Assembly: GCA_050084515.1 (NCBI GenBank)
Contig: CM114273.1
Coordinates: 44,330,001-44,394,000 of the forward strand
Reading direction: 5' to 3'
DNA: 64,000 nucleotides
DNA from: Blasia pusilla
Taxonomy: Eukaryota > Marchantiophyta > Marchantiopsida > Blasiales
Part shown: positions 12,607 through 23,743 of the stretch, piece by piece
Layout of the letters: the number at the start of each line of letters is the position of its first letter
How positions within the stretch are numbered: position 1 is the stretch's first letter
Notes under the pieces: generated by a model
Database searches by the model: none
The model's input: only the letters and a program-made list of their open reading frames with translations
What the model was told of the DNA's origin: nothing
Position numbers and translations under genes: made by a program

Positions 12607-14019
12607 ATGGTTTGGGTTAAGTTGAAGGGGCTATTGTCGCCAAGCGAAGATGAAATCAGGTCGAAGAAGAGTTCCGGCCGATTCGTCGTCGTAGGTTCAT
12701 GCTTGAAGTACTTTGTGCTCCCGAGTTTACTGGTCCCGTTTGTGTTGTATTTCTACTTCTTATCTCAGAGGACAGTACCTTATGAGCAGTGCTTGTTCGA
12801 GAATTATCGCCAATCTCTCCCGGATCATTTCATCCGTGAGCGGACGGTAGATCGAAGTGACCGAATCTCCCACATGGCGAGCTTGAATCTGATTGCTGAT
12901 CAGGTCGAAGCGCTGTATATCCAGAGAATAACCTTTGGTGAGGGTCTTGCCCACACATCTTCGCACGAACTCTGCAAGCCTATCCCTATCATCTTCGATT
13001 GTAGTTCGGCCTTTCAAGAGTGCGGTGGATTAGGAGATCGTCTTAAAGGCTTAGCTTCCACCTTCTACCTTGCGCTTTTGACCGACTCTAGATTTTTCTA
13101 CACTTGGACATTTCCCACTGATGTCAACAATTATTTCGTGGCGACCAACCCTTCCCTCTCCTCACCTGCGGACACAGCCCGCTCTTTGTTCGGTATCAAG
13201 TATGTAACCATGTTCGAGTGGTGGTGCATGAACTGGCAGTGCATGCGCCGAGCGGCGGATGTGGAAAGAACTAATACTGGCAATCTGCCCGAGCTGTGGA
13301 ATGGCTATAGCAGTGTGATTTCTCACACCAATATGGCTTACTGGGATCTTCTTGTTCGAAATCCTTCCGTTGCTGCCACTGCCAAGCGTTACAGTCTCGA
13401 TCTCTTGCGCCAAGACGAGATGTTCTACATCTTCATCAGGCTATACTTCACCCGGTTGTCAAGCTTCATGGAGGAGGAGCTTGAGCCTTACAGAATGATC
13501 ACATCGAAAAACGAGACTCTGTTCAGGGTAGGTGTGCAGCTGCGAATTGGGAATGACACCACATGGCATGAAGGAGCACGACACAATCTAGCAGTGGTGG
13601 ATTGCTTTGTGGACAGAGTCGCGGGGAAATGTGAAGAGGAGAAGCGCAATGGGAAATTCTGCTTGGTCTTCGTGACTTCTGATTCCGAAAATGCTCTGAG
13701 GCTCCTCCGCGTGAAGTTCAAGCAGCTGGGGATTTCAACAGTTTCTACCAACGGAACGATTTCTCACATCGACAAGCCCTCGGGGTCATGGATTGCAAGG
13801 GAGTTTGCAGATGACCAGAGTGTTATTCGTGAGCATTCCCGAGTGTTCGTGGATTGGTATCTATTGACTAAGATGGACTACCTCTACATTGGTCGAAGTG
13901 GATTCTCCGAAACGGCAGCGTTTGCAGGCATGGTGCCAACCGAGAGAATGACGGTCAAGGACGAACCATGGTGTAGATTTACACCCTGGAGCGGAGAATA
14001 CTGGGCCAACCTCTGGTGA
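12607..14019 (+). CDS. Fucosyltransferase-like type II membrane glycosyltransferase
   Basis: A single intronless frame of 470 residues. I start it at the ATG at 12607 (context GAGAGATGG), because the longer open frame upstream has no ATG. A basic N-terminus precedes one hydrophobic span at about residues 32-51 (CLKYFVLPSLLVPFVLYFYF), giving a Golgi type II topology. The lumenal part has CGGLGDRLKGLASTFYLA (about residues 137-154), then RVGVQLRIGND, which resembles the conserved Arg peptide of alpha1,2/alpha1,6/O-fucosyltransferase folds, then VFVTSDSENALRLL, and near the C-terminus YLYIGRSGFSETAAFAG. These blocks in this order suggest a GT-B, GDP-fucose-type enzyme acting on a glycan or glycoprotein. 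Donor and acceptor are not shown by the sequence. Codon usage is even and there are no internal stops, so it is probably functional. It is followed by a 184-bp tandem array. Confidence 0.85.
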   Translation: MVWVKLKGLLSPSEDEIRSKKSSGRFVVVGSCLKYFVLPSLLVPFVLYFYFLSQRTVPYEQCLFENYRQSLPDHFIRERTVDRSDRISHMASLNLIADQVEALYIQRITFGEGLAHTSSHELCKPIPIIFDCSSAFQECGGLGDRLKGLASTFYLALLTDSRFFYTWTFPTDVNNYFVATNPSLSSPADTARSLFGIKYVTMFEWWCMNWQCMRRAADVERTNTGNLPELWNGYSSVISHTNMAYWDLLVRNPSVAATAKRYSLDLLRQDEMFYIFIRLYFTRLSSFMEEELEPYRMITSKNETLFRVGVQLRIGNDTTWHEGARHNLAVVDCFVDRVAGKCEEEKRNGKFCLVFVTSDSENALRLLRVKFKQLGISTVSTNGTISHIDKPSGSWIAREFADDQSVIREHSRVFVDWYLLTKMDYLYIGRSGFSETAAFAGMVPTERMTVKDEPWCRFTPWSGEYWANLW

Positions 14020-14624
14020 TACAGGTTGAAGGGAGGCTGCGATTCTTCGCAAGCAGGTGCAAGCAAACAACGTCAGTCAGGCTGGACATAGCAACCCCTC
14101 CAGAATATCGAACACGATGATGCTAATACTTGCTAAGATAGAACGGTATGCATCGGAGGAAGAATAAGGAAAGACTGCATTGTGTGGTGAAGTAGCTTTG
14201 CGCGTGGCGTTTGAGCTGAAGGATGCTTGCAAACAGCGAGTTCATAATTGAACGCAGTGTTGGCGTTGACTAGACGGAAACTGGTCGGGTGGGCTATGAA
14301 AGAGGTGGCTGCAGAAGAAAGAAGCAGACATCAGAGCTCGGTAGCTCGGGACGAACGCAATTCGAAGAGTCTAGAAAATCAATGAGTCGATAATTGTCCG
14401 AGGTATGAAAGTTCATTCGAGACCTTCAAGACCTACCAGCTAGTTTCTGCTGGAGCATTCCACTTTTTTTTGAACCGTAGAAGTAGATCATGGGGGTCTT
14501 CCCAGTGCCTCAAGGAAACAGTCTTTGTTCCTATGCAGCTGTATGGTGAAGTAGGTGTTTCAATTTCTAATTTTCTATGTATTGACTCACCAGCTTTGCA
14601 TCTGGCTGTGGAAGAATGCAGCGC

Positions 14625-15760
14625 CTCGTTCAGTGTTCTGTACAGAGGAGAATGTCGGCTCCTGTGAGTGCGATCGTCGTCTCTGCATAGGTTGGTACGA
14701 TGAGGATCAATTTACAGAACATCCATGGAAACTACATAAAGACTACGAAGTATACTTTTGTAAACCCTGAGCTGGGAGCAAGGGGGAAAGACTCGGGCAA
14801 GTCTTCTGGTTTGGAGCAAGTATCTTCTCTAGGAGTGTTGGCTCCTGGGAAGTGCAACCGAAGTCTCTGTATAGGTGGATACGATGAGGATCAATTCACA
14901 GAACAGCCATGGGAATTATATCAAGTCTGCAAAGTACAGTTTCGTAAACCCTGAGCTGGGAACAAGGGGGGAGGACTTCGGCAGGGCTTCTGGTTTAGAG
15001 CAAGTATGTTCTCTCTGGAGTGTTGGCTCCTGGGAAGTGCAATCGAAGTCTCTGTATATGTGGGTACAAATGAGGATCGATTCACAGAACAGCCATGGAA
15101 TTACATCAGGTCTGCAAAGTACAGTTTCGTAAACCCTGAGCTGGGAACAAGGGGGGAGGACTTTGACAGGGCTTCTGGTTTGGAGCAAGTATCTTCTCTA
15201 GGAGTGTTGGCTCCTGGGAAGTGCAACCGAAGTCTCTGTATAGGTGGATACGATGAGGATCAATTCACAGAACAGGCATGGAAATTATATCAAGTGTGCA
15301 AAGTACAGTTTCGTAAACCCTGAGCTGGGAACAAGGGGGGAGGACTTTGACAGGGCTTCTGGTTTGGAGCAAGTATCTTCTCTAGGAGTGTTGGCTCCTG
15401 GGAAGTGCAACCGAAGTCTCTGTATAGGTGGATACGATGAGGATCAATTCACAGAACAGGCATGGAAATTATATCAAGTGTGCAAAGTACAGTTTCGTAA
15501 ACCCTGAGCTGGGAACAAGGGGGGAGGACTTCGGCAGGTCTTCTGGTTGGAGCAAGTATGTTCTCTCTGGAGTGTTGGCTCCTGGGAAGTGCAATCAAAG
15601 TCTCTGCATAGGTGGGTTCGATGAAGGTCAGTTCACAGCGATGCAAATTACATCAAGCGTGCGAAGTATAGTTTTCTAAACCCAGAGCTGGAAACAAGGG
15701 TGGAAGATTTTTGGCAGGCCTTCTGGTTAGGAGCGAATATGTTCTCCCTGAATTGTTATA
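14625..15760. repeat. 184-bp tandem repeat array
   Basis: The landmark GAGCTGGGAACAAGG recurs at 14769 (as GAGCTGGGAGCAAG), 14953, 15138, 15322, 15506 and, diverged, 15685. Periods are 184, 185, 184, 184 and 179 bp. The units at 15138-15321 and 15322-15505 look identical, while the outer units have diverged. This is the usual picture of an array growing by unequal exchange in its middle. A 184-bp unit shifts frame each copy and contains a stop (AAACCCTGA), so the short open frames seen here are not genes. Confidence 0.92.
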
Positions 15761-17100
15761 TCGCCACATATTTTCTCAAAAGGGGAAGCTGCGCATGAGA
15801 AAATCTTGTTGCTACCACTCCTCCAATTGTTCCCACCACTGGACTTCCCCTGTTAGGAGTATACTATGCCATGCTTGGTGTGAATCGAAACTTGATGCCT
15901 GGGCTCTCTTTTCATTGCAATGCGGGTACTGAAATACTGTGTACAGAATTATGTAGTTGTTTAATGCTGTTGGAAAAGTAAAATTCTTGGGAAAGTGAAT
16001 ACCAAAATACTTGATGAATTGATTGAAATTCACTTGTATTTTTTCTGTTCCTCTCTGCTCCCAGCCAAAGATAGTGAAGCTGATCTTTGATTTTGTTTTT
16101 CATTCATCGAGTTAATCTCAAGGCACAGAGTCGTCACAACAGTTGCTCCTCATCTAGAACATAACCCAAGTCACAAGGTGTCTGAATGATGAAGAGCTGA
16201 AGAGGCGGTTTCTTCGAAGGCCAGCTGCATCATTTCACTTGTGGATTGTGTGGCTCAGCAGCAAAGGATGCTCTCAAATTGTTGATCATTCTCCCACTTC
16301 TGCTTCCATGGAAGCCTATGGGAGTCTTCAATGTTGCATAAACCTTGAGAGGAAAATTCTCCTGGTGAATGTGTGAGTAGACTATCACACCAGTAAAAAC
16401 TTCACTTCGAACTACAGGAGGGACAGGATCCCTATAGCTTTGGTATGTACCATGAGGCAGTTAGGGACTCAATTTGAGGAGAACCATTTTGAGACAGTGA
16501 GACAGTGAATCTCTCCTCCCACAAGTAAGGTGCCCACCCTCTCTGCCCTTGCACTTGACTGGCAAAGACGACACTAGGAACTTTCAGCAAGTCAGTGGTT
16601 TGACAATTGGTTGGAACATTGGAGAGAGACTACTGACTACAATTCATTTGACAATCATATTAATCGATTAACACGAGGCTGTTGGCTCCAGTGGATTCTG
16701 CAGTGGAGGAGTTGAAAAAGTGGAAGGTGGTATAGTAGAATCCCCCAACCCGGATTTCCAGAATTTGCAAGGAATGAAAGTAGAGTGTCTCCCCAAGCTC
16801 TCGCCTTGCATTGAGCTTCGTCATAATGACCGGTGCCATGAGTAGAACTTGTATGATCAGCATTTAGCACACTAACTCCTTTATTTGACATAGAAGGTGA
16901 ATGAGATACGACTCATACGATAGATGGAATGATCCTCGCAAATTAGGATGGATTAGTTATCATGTTGTAATGTAGGTATGGGGAAAATATGTATATTTGA
17001 AATTCCAGCGGTACCTTGGATTGAAGTTATAAGAGGCTTCCTCACTAGAGACTGTGTGGATGTTAGTTTCTCTACTTTTCGAAGTAGACCTTAAGTTCAT
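15761..17100. other. Flank of the array; no gene recognised
   Basis: Mixed-composition DNA with open frames under 80 codons. The frames at 15812-16103 and 16655-16891 (minus) carry no motif. A short duplication (GAGACAGTGAGACAGTGA) is at 16491-16508. Confidence 0.35.
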
Positions 17101-17129
17101 AATTGCTGAATTGTTTTACAATGTTTTGA

Positions 17130-17337
17130 GAGAAAATGTATGTTTTTATTGGGGAGTGCCTTGCTGATTTGCGAACACCAATTTGTTTTACATGTGGTAA
17201 TCGGGTAGGAATTAAATGTTTTTTATTCTACATGGCAGCAAGAAAATATTTCTCCGTTTATGGGCAACAAGAAAAAAAATTCGTGTGCAACATGATTAGT
17301 CTTTTCACTCTTGTGCATGGCACGAGCTGCCCACAAG
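17130..17337 (+). mobile_element. Helitron 3' region (copy related to 53.0-53.2 kb)
   Basis: About 200 bp align by eye with 53010-53212, sharing blocks such as GAGTGCCTTGCTGATTTGC against GAGTACCTTCTTGATTTGC, and ACATGTGGTAA. Both end with a short hairpin and the terminal tetranucleotide, here mutated: TTGTGCATGGCACGAG then CAAG with a flanking T, where CTAG is expected. Confidence 0.55.
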
Positions 17338-17347
17338 TTCCTTTTAT

Positions 17348-17385
17348 TTTATTCGAGTCTAAAGAGCTCTTTAGACTCGAATAAA
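17348..17385. repeat. 38-bp perfect palindrome
   Basis: TTTATTCGAGTCTAAAGAG is followed directly by its exact reverse complement, with no spacer. It starts 11 bp after the Helitron 3' end at 17337. Confidence 0.95.
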
Positions 17386-17436
17386 TTTGCAATATTTGAA
17401 AGACATACATCATTAGTTGAAATCATAAGTGCAAAA

Positions 17437-17560
17437 ATCTTGCGAAGAATAAATGCAAATTATAATCAACCAAAAGACCATAAGCAATAAACATTACAAT
17501 CTTGCGAAGAATGAATGCAAATTATAATCGACCAAAAGACCATAAGCAATAAACGTTACA
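17437..17560. repeat. 62-bp tandem duplication
   Basis: The segment containing CTTGCGAAGAATaAATGCA and AAAAGACCATAAGCAATAAA occurs twice in tandem, from about 17437 and 17499, with a few substitutions. Confidence 0.88.
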
Positions 17561-19169
17561 CCGATAAGTTAAGATAAAAAATAATTGTCCAATTAATATT
17601 GGGGTGTGAAAGAAGATATGTCCTTACCAATGAAAATAAATTTTCAATGGAGTAATGTGGAATAATTTCAAAGGACCAAGATAGAGCGACTGATAGAGCA
17701 CATGATTATGACTAATTTAAGAATAGATTACAATATGTGGAAGCCTATGCCATGCACGGGCTAATGAATCAACGTACAAGTGTTCTCTAGATTAGTTAGG
17801 TGTGATTGAGTAATAAGATAGGACACATGTTGTAATATGGAGCCAGTGCAAGTCACCCTAGAGGACATGTATCAACCTACCAGGAATTTTTTATTTCATA
17901 ATAATAATATATTCTAAAAAGAGGATAGGTGTTTGATTTGCAAAAACATCTTTGCCTCACACAAGTTAGTGAGGTAATAAGAATTATTTTTATAGTAAGG
18001 GTGACAAGAAAAAAAAAAAAAGAAGTCATGAATATTGGTTTTATGTAGGGTGTGAGTTATAGAATATTTTAAATTAAATAGAGAGAGGTGCTAATATAGA
18101 ATACACTAGTATATATCATTCATTTACAAAGCACAAATATGACATTATATCTTGAAAAATATCAACAATTAATTCCAAAATGAAGAAGACATTGAAATAT
18201 TGTTCCAATCAAAGATCAATCTTTCTTCTAAGTTCTAGGATATTAGAAAAAAAATTAATTAATTTTATTCGCATTTCTTGTAGTTTTACAATATTTCCAT
18301 TGTCATTATCATATGATGTATGACAAAATTAGAATGATAAGTGTGCTTGATGGGTGCAACTTTAGTGTGATCTATGCTCCCAGTTTGCATAACAAGACCC
18401 TCAATGAATAAAAATTGTTAGTGTATGGTCATGATATCCACACTTGCACACTCTAAAGGTCATGCTTTCTTTGCTCCTTTCAAGATCTTAGCCTTCAATT
18501 TTTAAGGCAAACTATTAACTACCCCTTTGAAGAAAGGGTTTCAGATTTTGGCATAATTTAGGTTGTCATATGAATACATATCGCTACCCAACATAAATCT
18601 TTTTTCATCAACATATGTCTAAAATGCATTTGTCTTATAAATCCTAGAACATCTTAACATGAACGACTAGACATACCAAAAAAATCCTCTTTTAGACATA
18701 AAGTTGTCTTTTAACTCTAGCATCTTTTAAGTATAAAATTTAATTCAAAAGGCAAAAATTTCCACAATTCTAGCACTATATTCACTTCGAATGAGGCTCA
18801 ACAATAGTGGACAAACGCACTTTGTGATCTTGGCAAGAGATGTGAGAGTCAAACACAACCTCAATAAATAAAATTCATGTTAAAATCAATCCCATATTGG
18901 AGTCTCTTAACGCAACAAACTCCAATCTGAACATAAAAATATAAGTTATAACCTTGCTGAAATATGTCATGGATCCCACTTCTAAGGTGTGATATGTAAA
19001 AGATGGGATCCAAATAAGCCTTCTCAACGAGATTCTGGGCTCCCACCTTTGAGCACTTCATGATAGCTTGTGTGCATAGTTCACCACTCCATACAAAGTC
19101 ACTATCAACATAGAGTATCTAATGTATTCTCACTCCACTAAATCTATTCCTAATCCTTCAATGAACAAA
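17561..19169. other. AT-rich stretch without a gene
   Basis: No motif-bearing frame was found. The right part (18860-19169) lies downstream of the gypsy integrase on the minus strand and probably belongs to that element. A 66-codon minus frame at 18861-19061 shows nothing recognisable. Confidence 0.35.
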
Positions 19170-19980
19170 AGATGCATAATAGTCATCCATCCCTCTAATC
19201 TTGAACTCCTTGACCCTTATAGGCTCAAGTGAAACAACTAAAGCATGACACACTAATGTGCCAATTGTATGTCTGAATCTCCTAGGTGATCACTCTGCAA
19301 GCCATACTTAATGCAATCTTCTCTTCACTGTTTGGGCAACACGTTCAGCTAGACCATCTGCCTCATGATGATCTCGAGATGTCTTGCAGTGATTGATCAA
19401 CGCTTGATTGCACAAGGTTTGAAACTCCCTCTGAAACTCGATGCCTTTGTCTTTCAACACTTCTGGTAGTGCGCAACCAAGAAACACTTCTGCTAGTGCT
19501 ACTGACTATCAATTCTAAATCAAGGAAGCACGACATATGCCACTCTCTCACTTGCCTTTTTGGACAATACAACCAACTCTATCCACTTTGAGAAGTGCTC
19601 AATTATCACCCACATATATTGGTTGTAGCAATTTTTCAATAAGAAAAGTCATGCAAAATCCAAAACCCCATTGGTAGCCTAAACCCATCATTGATACTGA
19701 GTGCAATTATGGAGATAGAGAATTGAACAATACTCGAACCTGATCACATACTATGCATCTAGTGACAAACTATTGTGCGTCTATTTGCATGGCTCGTCAC
19801 CAATACTATACTTGGAATAAGTTGTATTTCTGCTTCATTCTAAAATGCCCCAACTCCTCACAAGCATGCTATACTAATCTTGGTCTCTGTGAAGGATGAG
19901 ATACCATTCGCACTCTACCATCATGAGGCTCATAAACTAGTGTTTCCTCCCATCCTCGTGGATATCTCGGATATTTGTCA
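19170..19980 (-). pseudogene. Ty3-gypsy integrase remnant
   Basis: Read on the minus strand with frameshifts, the integrase landmarks appear in order: the zinc-binding N-terminal part (HACEELGHFRMKQKYN, YWWRAMQ, then CIVCDQVRVLFNS), MGLGYQWGFGF, YMWVIIEHFSKWIELVVL with the first catalytic-region pattern, and DHHEADGLAERVAQTVKR near the last catalytic block. These match plant Ty3-gypsy integrases. Stops and shifts make it non-functional. No reverse transcriptase was found next to it, so the element has lost most of its pol. Confidence 0.8.
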
Positions 19981-20299
19981 CCTGCTCGTTGGCCTATGGA
20001 TCTAGAGACTCTCCATCCAACCTCAACATCGAAGTGGATGGTGTATGGATTGATAGGCCAATAATTTCCATACTTTTGCCTATCTATTCACTTCCCATGC
20101 ACGTCCGTCTTGGTAGTCATGATTGTGGCAGATGCATTCTCTCCGTACGACATCTCTGCTATTCTTGCCTCAACGTATTCATGGCTCTTGCTTTGAATCA
20201 AGGTTGTTGTCGAAAGATTGGAGTGTTGTAGGAGAATCCAAAGTGGACGCTTGGACCCTCCATTGAAAGTCATAAATCGACTTCAACTTGTGGGTCTTT

Positions 20300-20930
20300 G
20301 CCCCTTGGTAGTTCCTCCCCAAGTCTTGAAAGAACTTAACGAAAGGGTTGAATGTGGGTGGTATTCGATTGATCAGAGTATAATAGTCAAGTCAATGATT
20401 CCTCCAAGTGTCTCCTTTGTATGGATAGTGGTTGCCATTGTAGTTTTAGCCGTGAGATCATACATGGCACGCCCAATGAAGACACATAGCTTGAAGACCA
20501 ATTTAGTCTCCATGCTTTTATCTCCACCTCATGGAGAATCCAAAACTCATGATAATCATCCATGGTGAGGCCCTCTAGATGTTGAAAGAGTCCCTTCCAT
20601 GTCATGAAGGGATCAAATGTCTACAGGTTCCACATCCTTTATGCATTGGGACAGTTGTCACTAGGGGCTCCAATTTTCTTGGATGAAAGCATATTTTGAA
20701 TTAGTGTTTAGAGCGAGTATGTGCACTTAAGTTATCAACTCAGACATTCATGGTCATACACTTTATTGCTTCAATTCAAATTAATTGATAAAGAGACATA
20801 TTAATGGTTGGGAAATAACCCCCTCAATTTAGCCTAGTATTTCCTATCATTTATCTTTACTCCAATGATAATATTTGTGACTCCTGACCCTTCCCAAACT
20901 ACATGCATTTTTTTCCTCTATTTTGCTATT
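20300..20930. other. Possible gypsy leader/gag remnant
   Basis: Lies 5' of the integrase remnant in its orientation. The minus strand contains a 72-codon frame (20387-20605) with no decisive motif, and TTGGAGCCCCTAGTGACAAC near 20650-20680, which could be a decayed primer-binding site and leader. This is positional inference only. Confidence 0.25.
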
Positions 20931-20931
20931 A

Positions 20932-21005
20932 TCGTGTAGACAAAGAGTCTCCATTACTTTGCGATGTGCCCAAACTAATGTTCTTTTAAGTCATGCTCAT
21001 GCCAT
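20932..21005 (+). mobile_element. LINE fragment (junction of ORF end and 3' UTR)
   Basis: GTAGACAAAGAGTCTCC and GATGTGCCCAAACTAATG parallel GTAGACAACGGATCTCC and AACGTGCCCAAGCCAATG at 58015-58065, just after the open frame of the better LINE copy. The match runs for about 70 bp. Confidence 0.55.
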
Positions 21006-22020
21006 GGGTGTCGTGCGCCTACTCCCTTGAACGTCAATCTCTAGTATTGCGAAAGCGTACGTTCACCAGGCCACGCTCTCATCGCCGACTTGCACCCCAA
21101 ACACGCACTCTCGTTAGTCAAGTCTGGATGAGACGGCATTCCAACCCACCGAGTCCTCAACTTGGCGTCTCATCAAGCTCAACCTTCCTTACTTCCTAGG
21201 TTCCAAATACGGCAAGTCCTTCAAGACTTGGAACAGACTTTCTGATCAATCCAGGAACCTGAAACGGCACTCGCACGCCTAGCGGTCCCAACTGTTCAAC
21301 GAACCTTGTGCGAGTTCCTAACCGAGACCCATGTAATTGAGTCTCTGGTTGGAATCCAACAGGGATGTCTAAATTTGCCTCAAGAGACTTGGTTCAGGTT
21401 TTCAAGCCCAACTCCAAACTCCCGATCCATTCCATGCCCTTGAGCCGCCCCGTGGCGCCCAAAGTGGAGTTCGAATCCCAAGCACCCTTGGAGAACTAGT
21501 ACTTCTAGAGTTCTCCAATAACCCCTCCCCTTTAGAAAAGTATGGTCGGGCCCTTCATTGTGGCCCTCAACCTGACTCTACTTACAGTCATTTTGGGGTC
21601 GTTTCTCAGCTGCTACTTATGCGTTTGCAGAGATCTTTAGTGCGTCTGAACCAGCTTTCTATAAGCTTTCCAATGCATCCTTACTTGTTCCAAACGCATC
21701 TCAGCGCTAAAAGTTATGGCCATAAATATAGTCAGAAACTCTCAAACGCTAGTGGCGTCCCAAATCCGGATTCCTTCCTTTGGCGACCCACTTCCTAGAC
21801 TTGACTCCTCTCAAGTCTTGATCCGCGTTTGGTCCAGGTTTCTCAGTCGCGACCACAACATATGAAATGCGAAGCCTCGCTTGCGTCTCGTCTCTTGTCT
21901 CTTCTCCGAGACCACTCTAACGTGCAAACCATCTTAACGTGAGTCTGCTAGTGTTCCGATGTTCCGCTTTGGCGCTCGTTTGGTCATGAGGGTCGCGACA
22001 ATGGGAGACACCACTATCAG
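21006..22020 (-). repeat. LTR-like block
   Basis: Moderately GC-rich DNA with no coding frame. Its right edge reads, on the minus strand, TGTCGCGACCCTCATGACC, a common start for plant gypsy LTRs. It lies upstream of the gypsy integrase in the same orientation, consistent with a 5' LTR. No matching partner is visible in the window, so this remains tentative. Confidence 0.3.
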
Positions 22021-23743
22021 AGTTCCCTTTGTTGATAATCATTCAGTCTCATGGCTCACATTATAATTTAGTTAAACTGTATAAACTAGAAGTCCCTTTT
22101 TTCTTCTTCCCACTCATATTGCCTCTTCTATTTCCCCTCACTCCTACTCCAAATTTCTAAAAAAAAAAAAAAAACAGCATGGCCAATTCTATCCACCACC
22201 AATAATCACTAGTCATGTACCCAGACGATTTTATTTTTTACCCACACTCATGAGTCACCCAGATGGGGACACGTGTCATAACGAGAAGAAACACCCACAA
22301 AAATAGATCCTCCCGGTAGTATAGCCATCGCGGGGACCCCATCTAAAAAACACCGTACGCATGCGCAGGCGACGGAGGAGGGTCCATGACGGTGGGTTTT
22401 CCGAGCTCGTCGGGTTTTCCCCGACACTCACGGCAATATCCAAAGACTTGCCAGCTTCTTTCACTTTTTACAAAGAAACCGCATTTCCCGGGTCGGTTTC
22501 TTCCCGCAGTCTTGCCGTTCGGACCGACAAGTCGTAGATTCTACCGGCTGGTATTACAAAGAACGCCGGTTCTAGGCGCCCGTCGACCTCACCTGGCCGG
22601 AGAAGGACAGCCATCAAACGCAGTCCGAACGAACCCCTACAACTTTTGCCTCCAGCGCCAAAAGAACGTTCTCTGCTGTTCTGCACATAATCTTCTTCCC
22701 CTCTGCCCTCCCAAAACTGATCGTGCGCTCGTCTCTCTCTCCAGAGCGCAAACTGTCCTCTCCACTCGTCGTACGCTGCTCTGTGCTCATTCGTTCGCGG
22801 ACGCTGGTGAGGCGGAGCTGTGTGCGCTTGAAAGCATCGCATGACATTGCATTGTACCATTCTCTCGCTAGCTCGATACTGGACATCGTACCATTCGGTT
22901 GCTCGCTAGATACGAAGTGGATAGGTGAAGATTACATTCGTCGGGCGCTTTCTACGATGAGATTTCCACAGTTCGAGTCGCCGGCTTTAAAACTCTTCAT
23001 TATTTATGATTTCTTTTTGCAAATTCCGCTCGCGCAAGACGTTGCGTGCCGCAGGGGAGTTTCGCTGCCATTGAATGGACAACAGCCTATCCACATGTCC
23101 ACACGACGAGGAGTTATGTCAGTGTTTGTGACGTACTGGATTTGAGGTCGAAACTTAAAGTCCCATATCTGCTCGTCTGTTAGCGACTCTTGTGCTCTAA
23201 TAGCGAGTCTCGGATGAGGGCGTTCAATCTGATTTCAGACCGGCGCAATAATTGAGGGAAGAAGCTTGCGTCCCTGGGGCCCTACCTCTCCAGATTTTTG
23301 TGATCGTCCAGTTACACATACAGGAAACTCCGCTAATAAACACACGGAATTCTTGCACACGTAATGACTATCGAGATGTTCACCTGCAAGAAAAGAGCAC
23401 CTTTAGTGAAGAGCACCGGTCGCCATTGACAAGCGTAGAGCGAGCCACCGCCCACGGTTCTGATCTTTCTCTCCATTGTCGCTCCTGATGTCTGCGGTTT
23501 TTCTACGGATCCGAACGCGTTCGCCGAAATCGAAGTCGTTTGCTCTGTGTTGAGAGGCAGCCGTTCCCGGAAATTTTCAGGTCATTCCCACGCGCATGAG
23601 AAGGTAATCGAACTCGCTGCGCTCGACGGGATTCGCATGAATTGATCCAAGCTCGATTTTCACCACTCGAGTCCGCTCAGCTTGGCGTCCGAGATCTTGA
23701 GGTTCTCATCGCGCCGACGAGTTCATCAGAGCCCGTCGTAACG
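22021..23743. other. Upstream region of the first HMA gene
   Basis: GC content rises sharply near 22.27 kb. There is a CACGTG motif at 22270-22275. A 152-codon ATG-initiated frame at 22386-22844 has no recognised domain and contains a dispersed 31-nt hairpin repeat, so I do not call it a gene. The 5' end of the HMA transcript cannot be placed. Confidence 0.35.
22543..22573. repeat. 31-nt hairpin repeat (copy 1)
   Basis: ACCGGCTGgTaTTACAAAGA then AcGCCGGTTCT. The same 31 nt with three substitutions lies at 35065-35095. The ends ACCGGC and GCCGGT can pair around a 17-19 nt loop. Confidence 0.6.

Noticed and set aside
14470-15679. Series of 65-105 codon frames ending in similar residues
   Set aside because: They are translations of the 184-bp tandem repeat, which shifts frame each unit and carries a stop.
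17348-17385. Palindrome as a bacterial-type terminator
   Set aside because: No gene ends here and the context is eukaryotic transposon DNA; a T-run after the stem is lacking.
22386-22844. 152-codon ATG-initiated plus-strand frame
   Set aside because: It has no recognisable domain, a comparably long open frame on the opposite strand, and contains a dispersed hairpin repeat.
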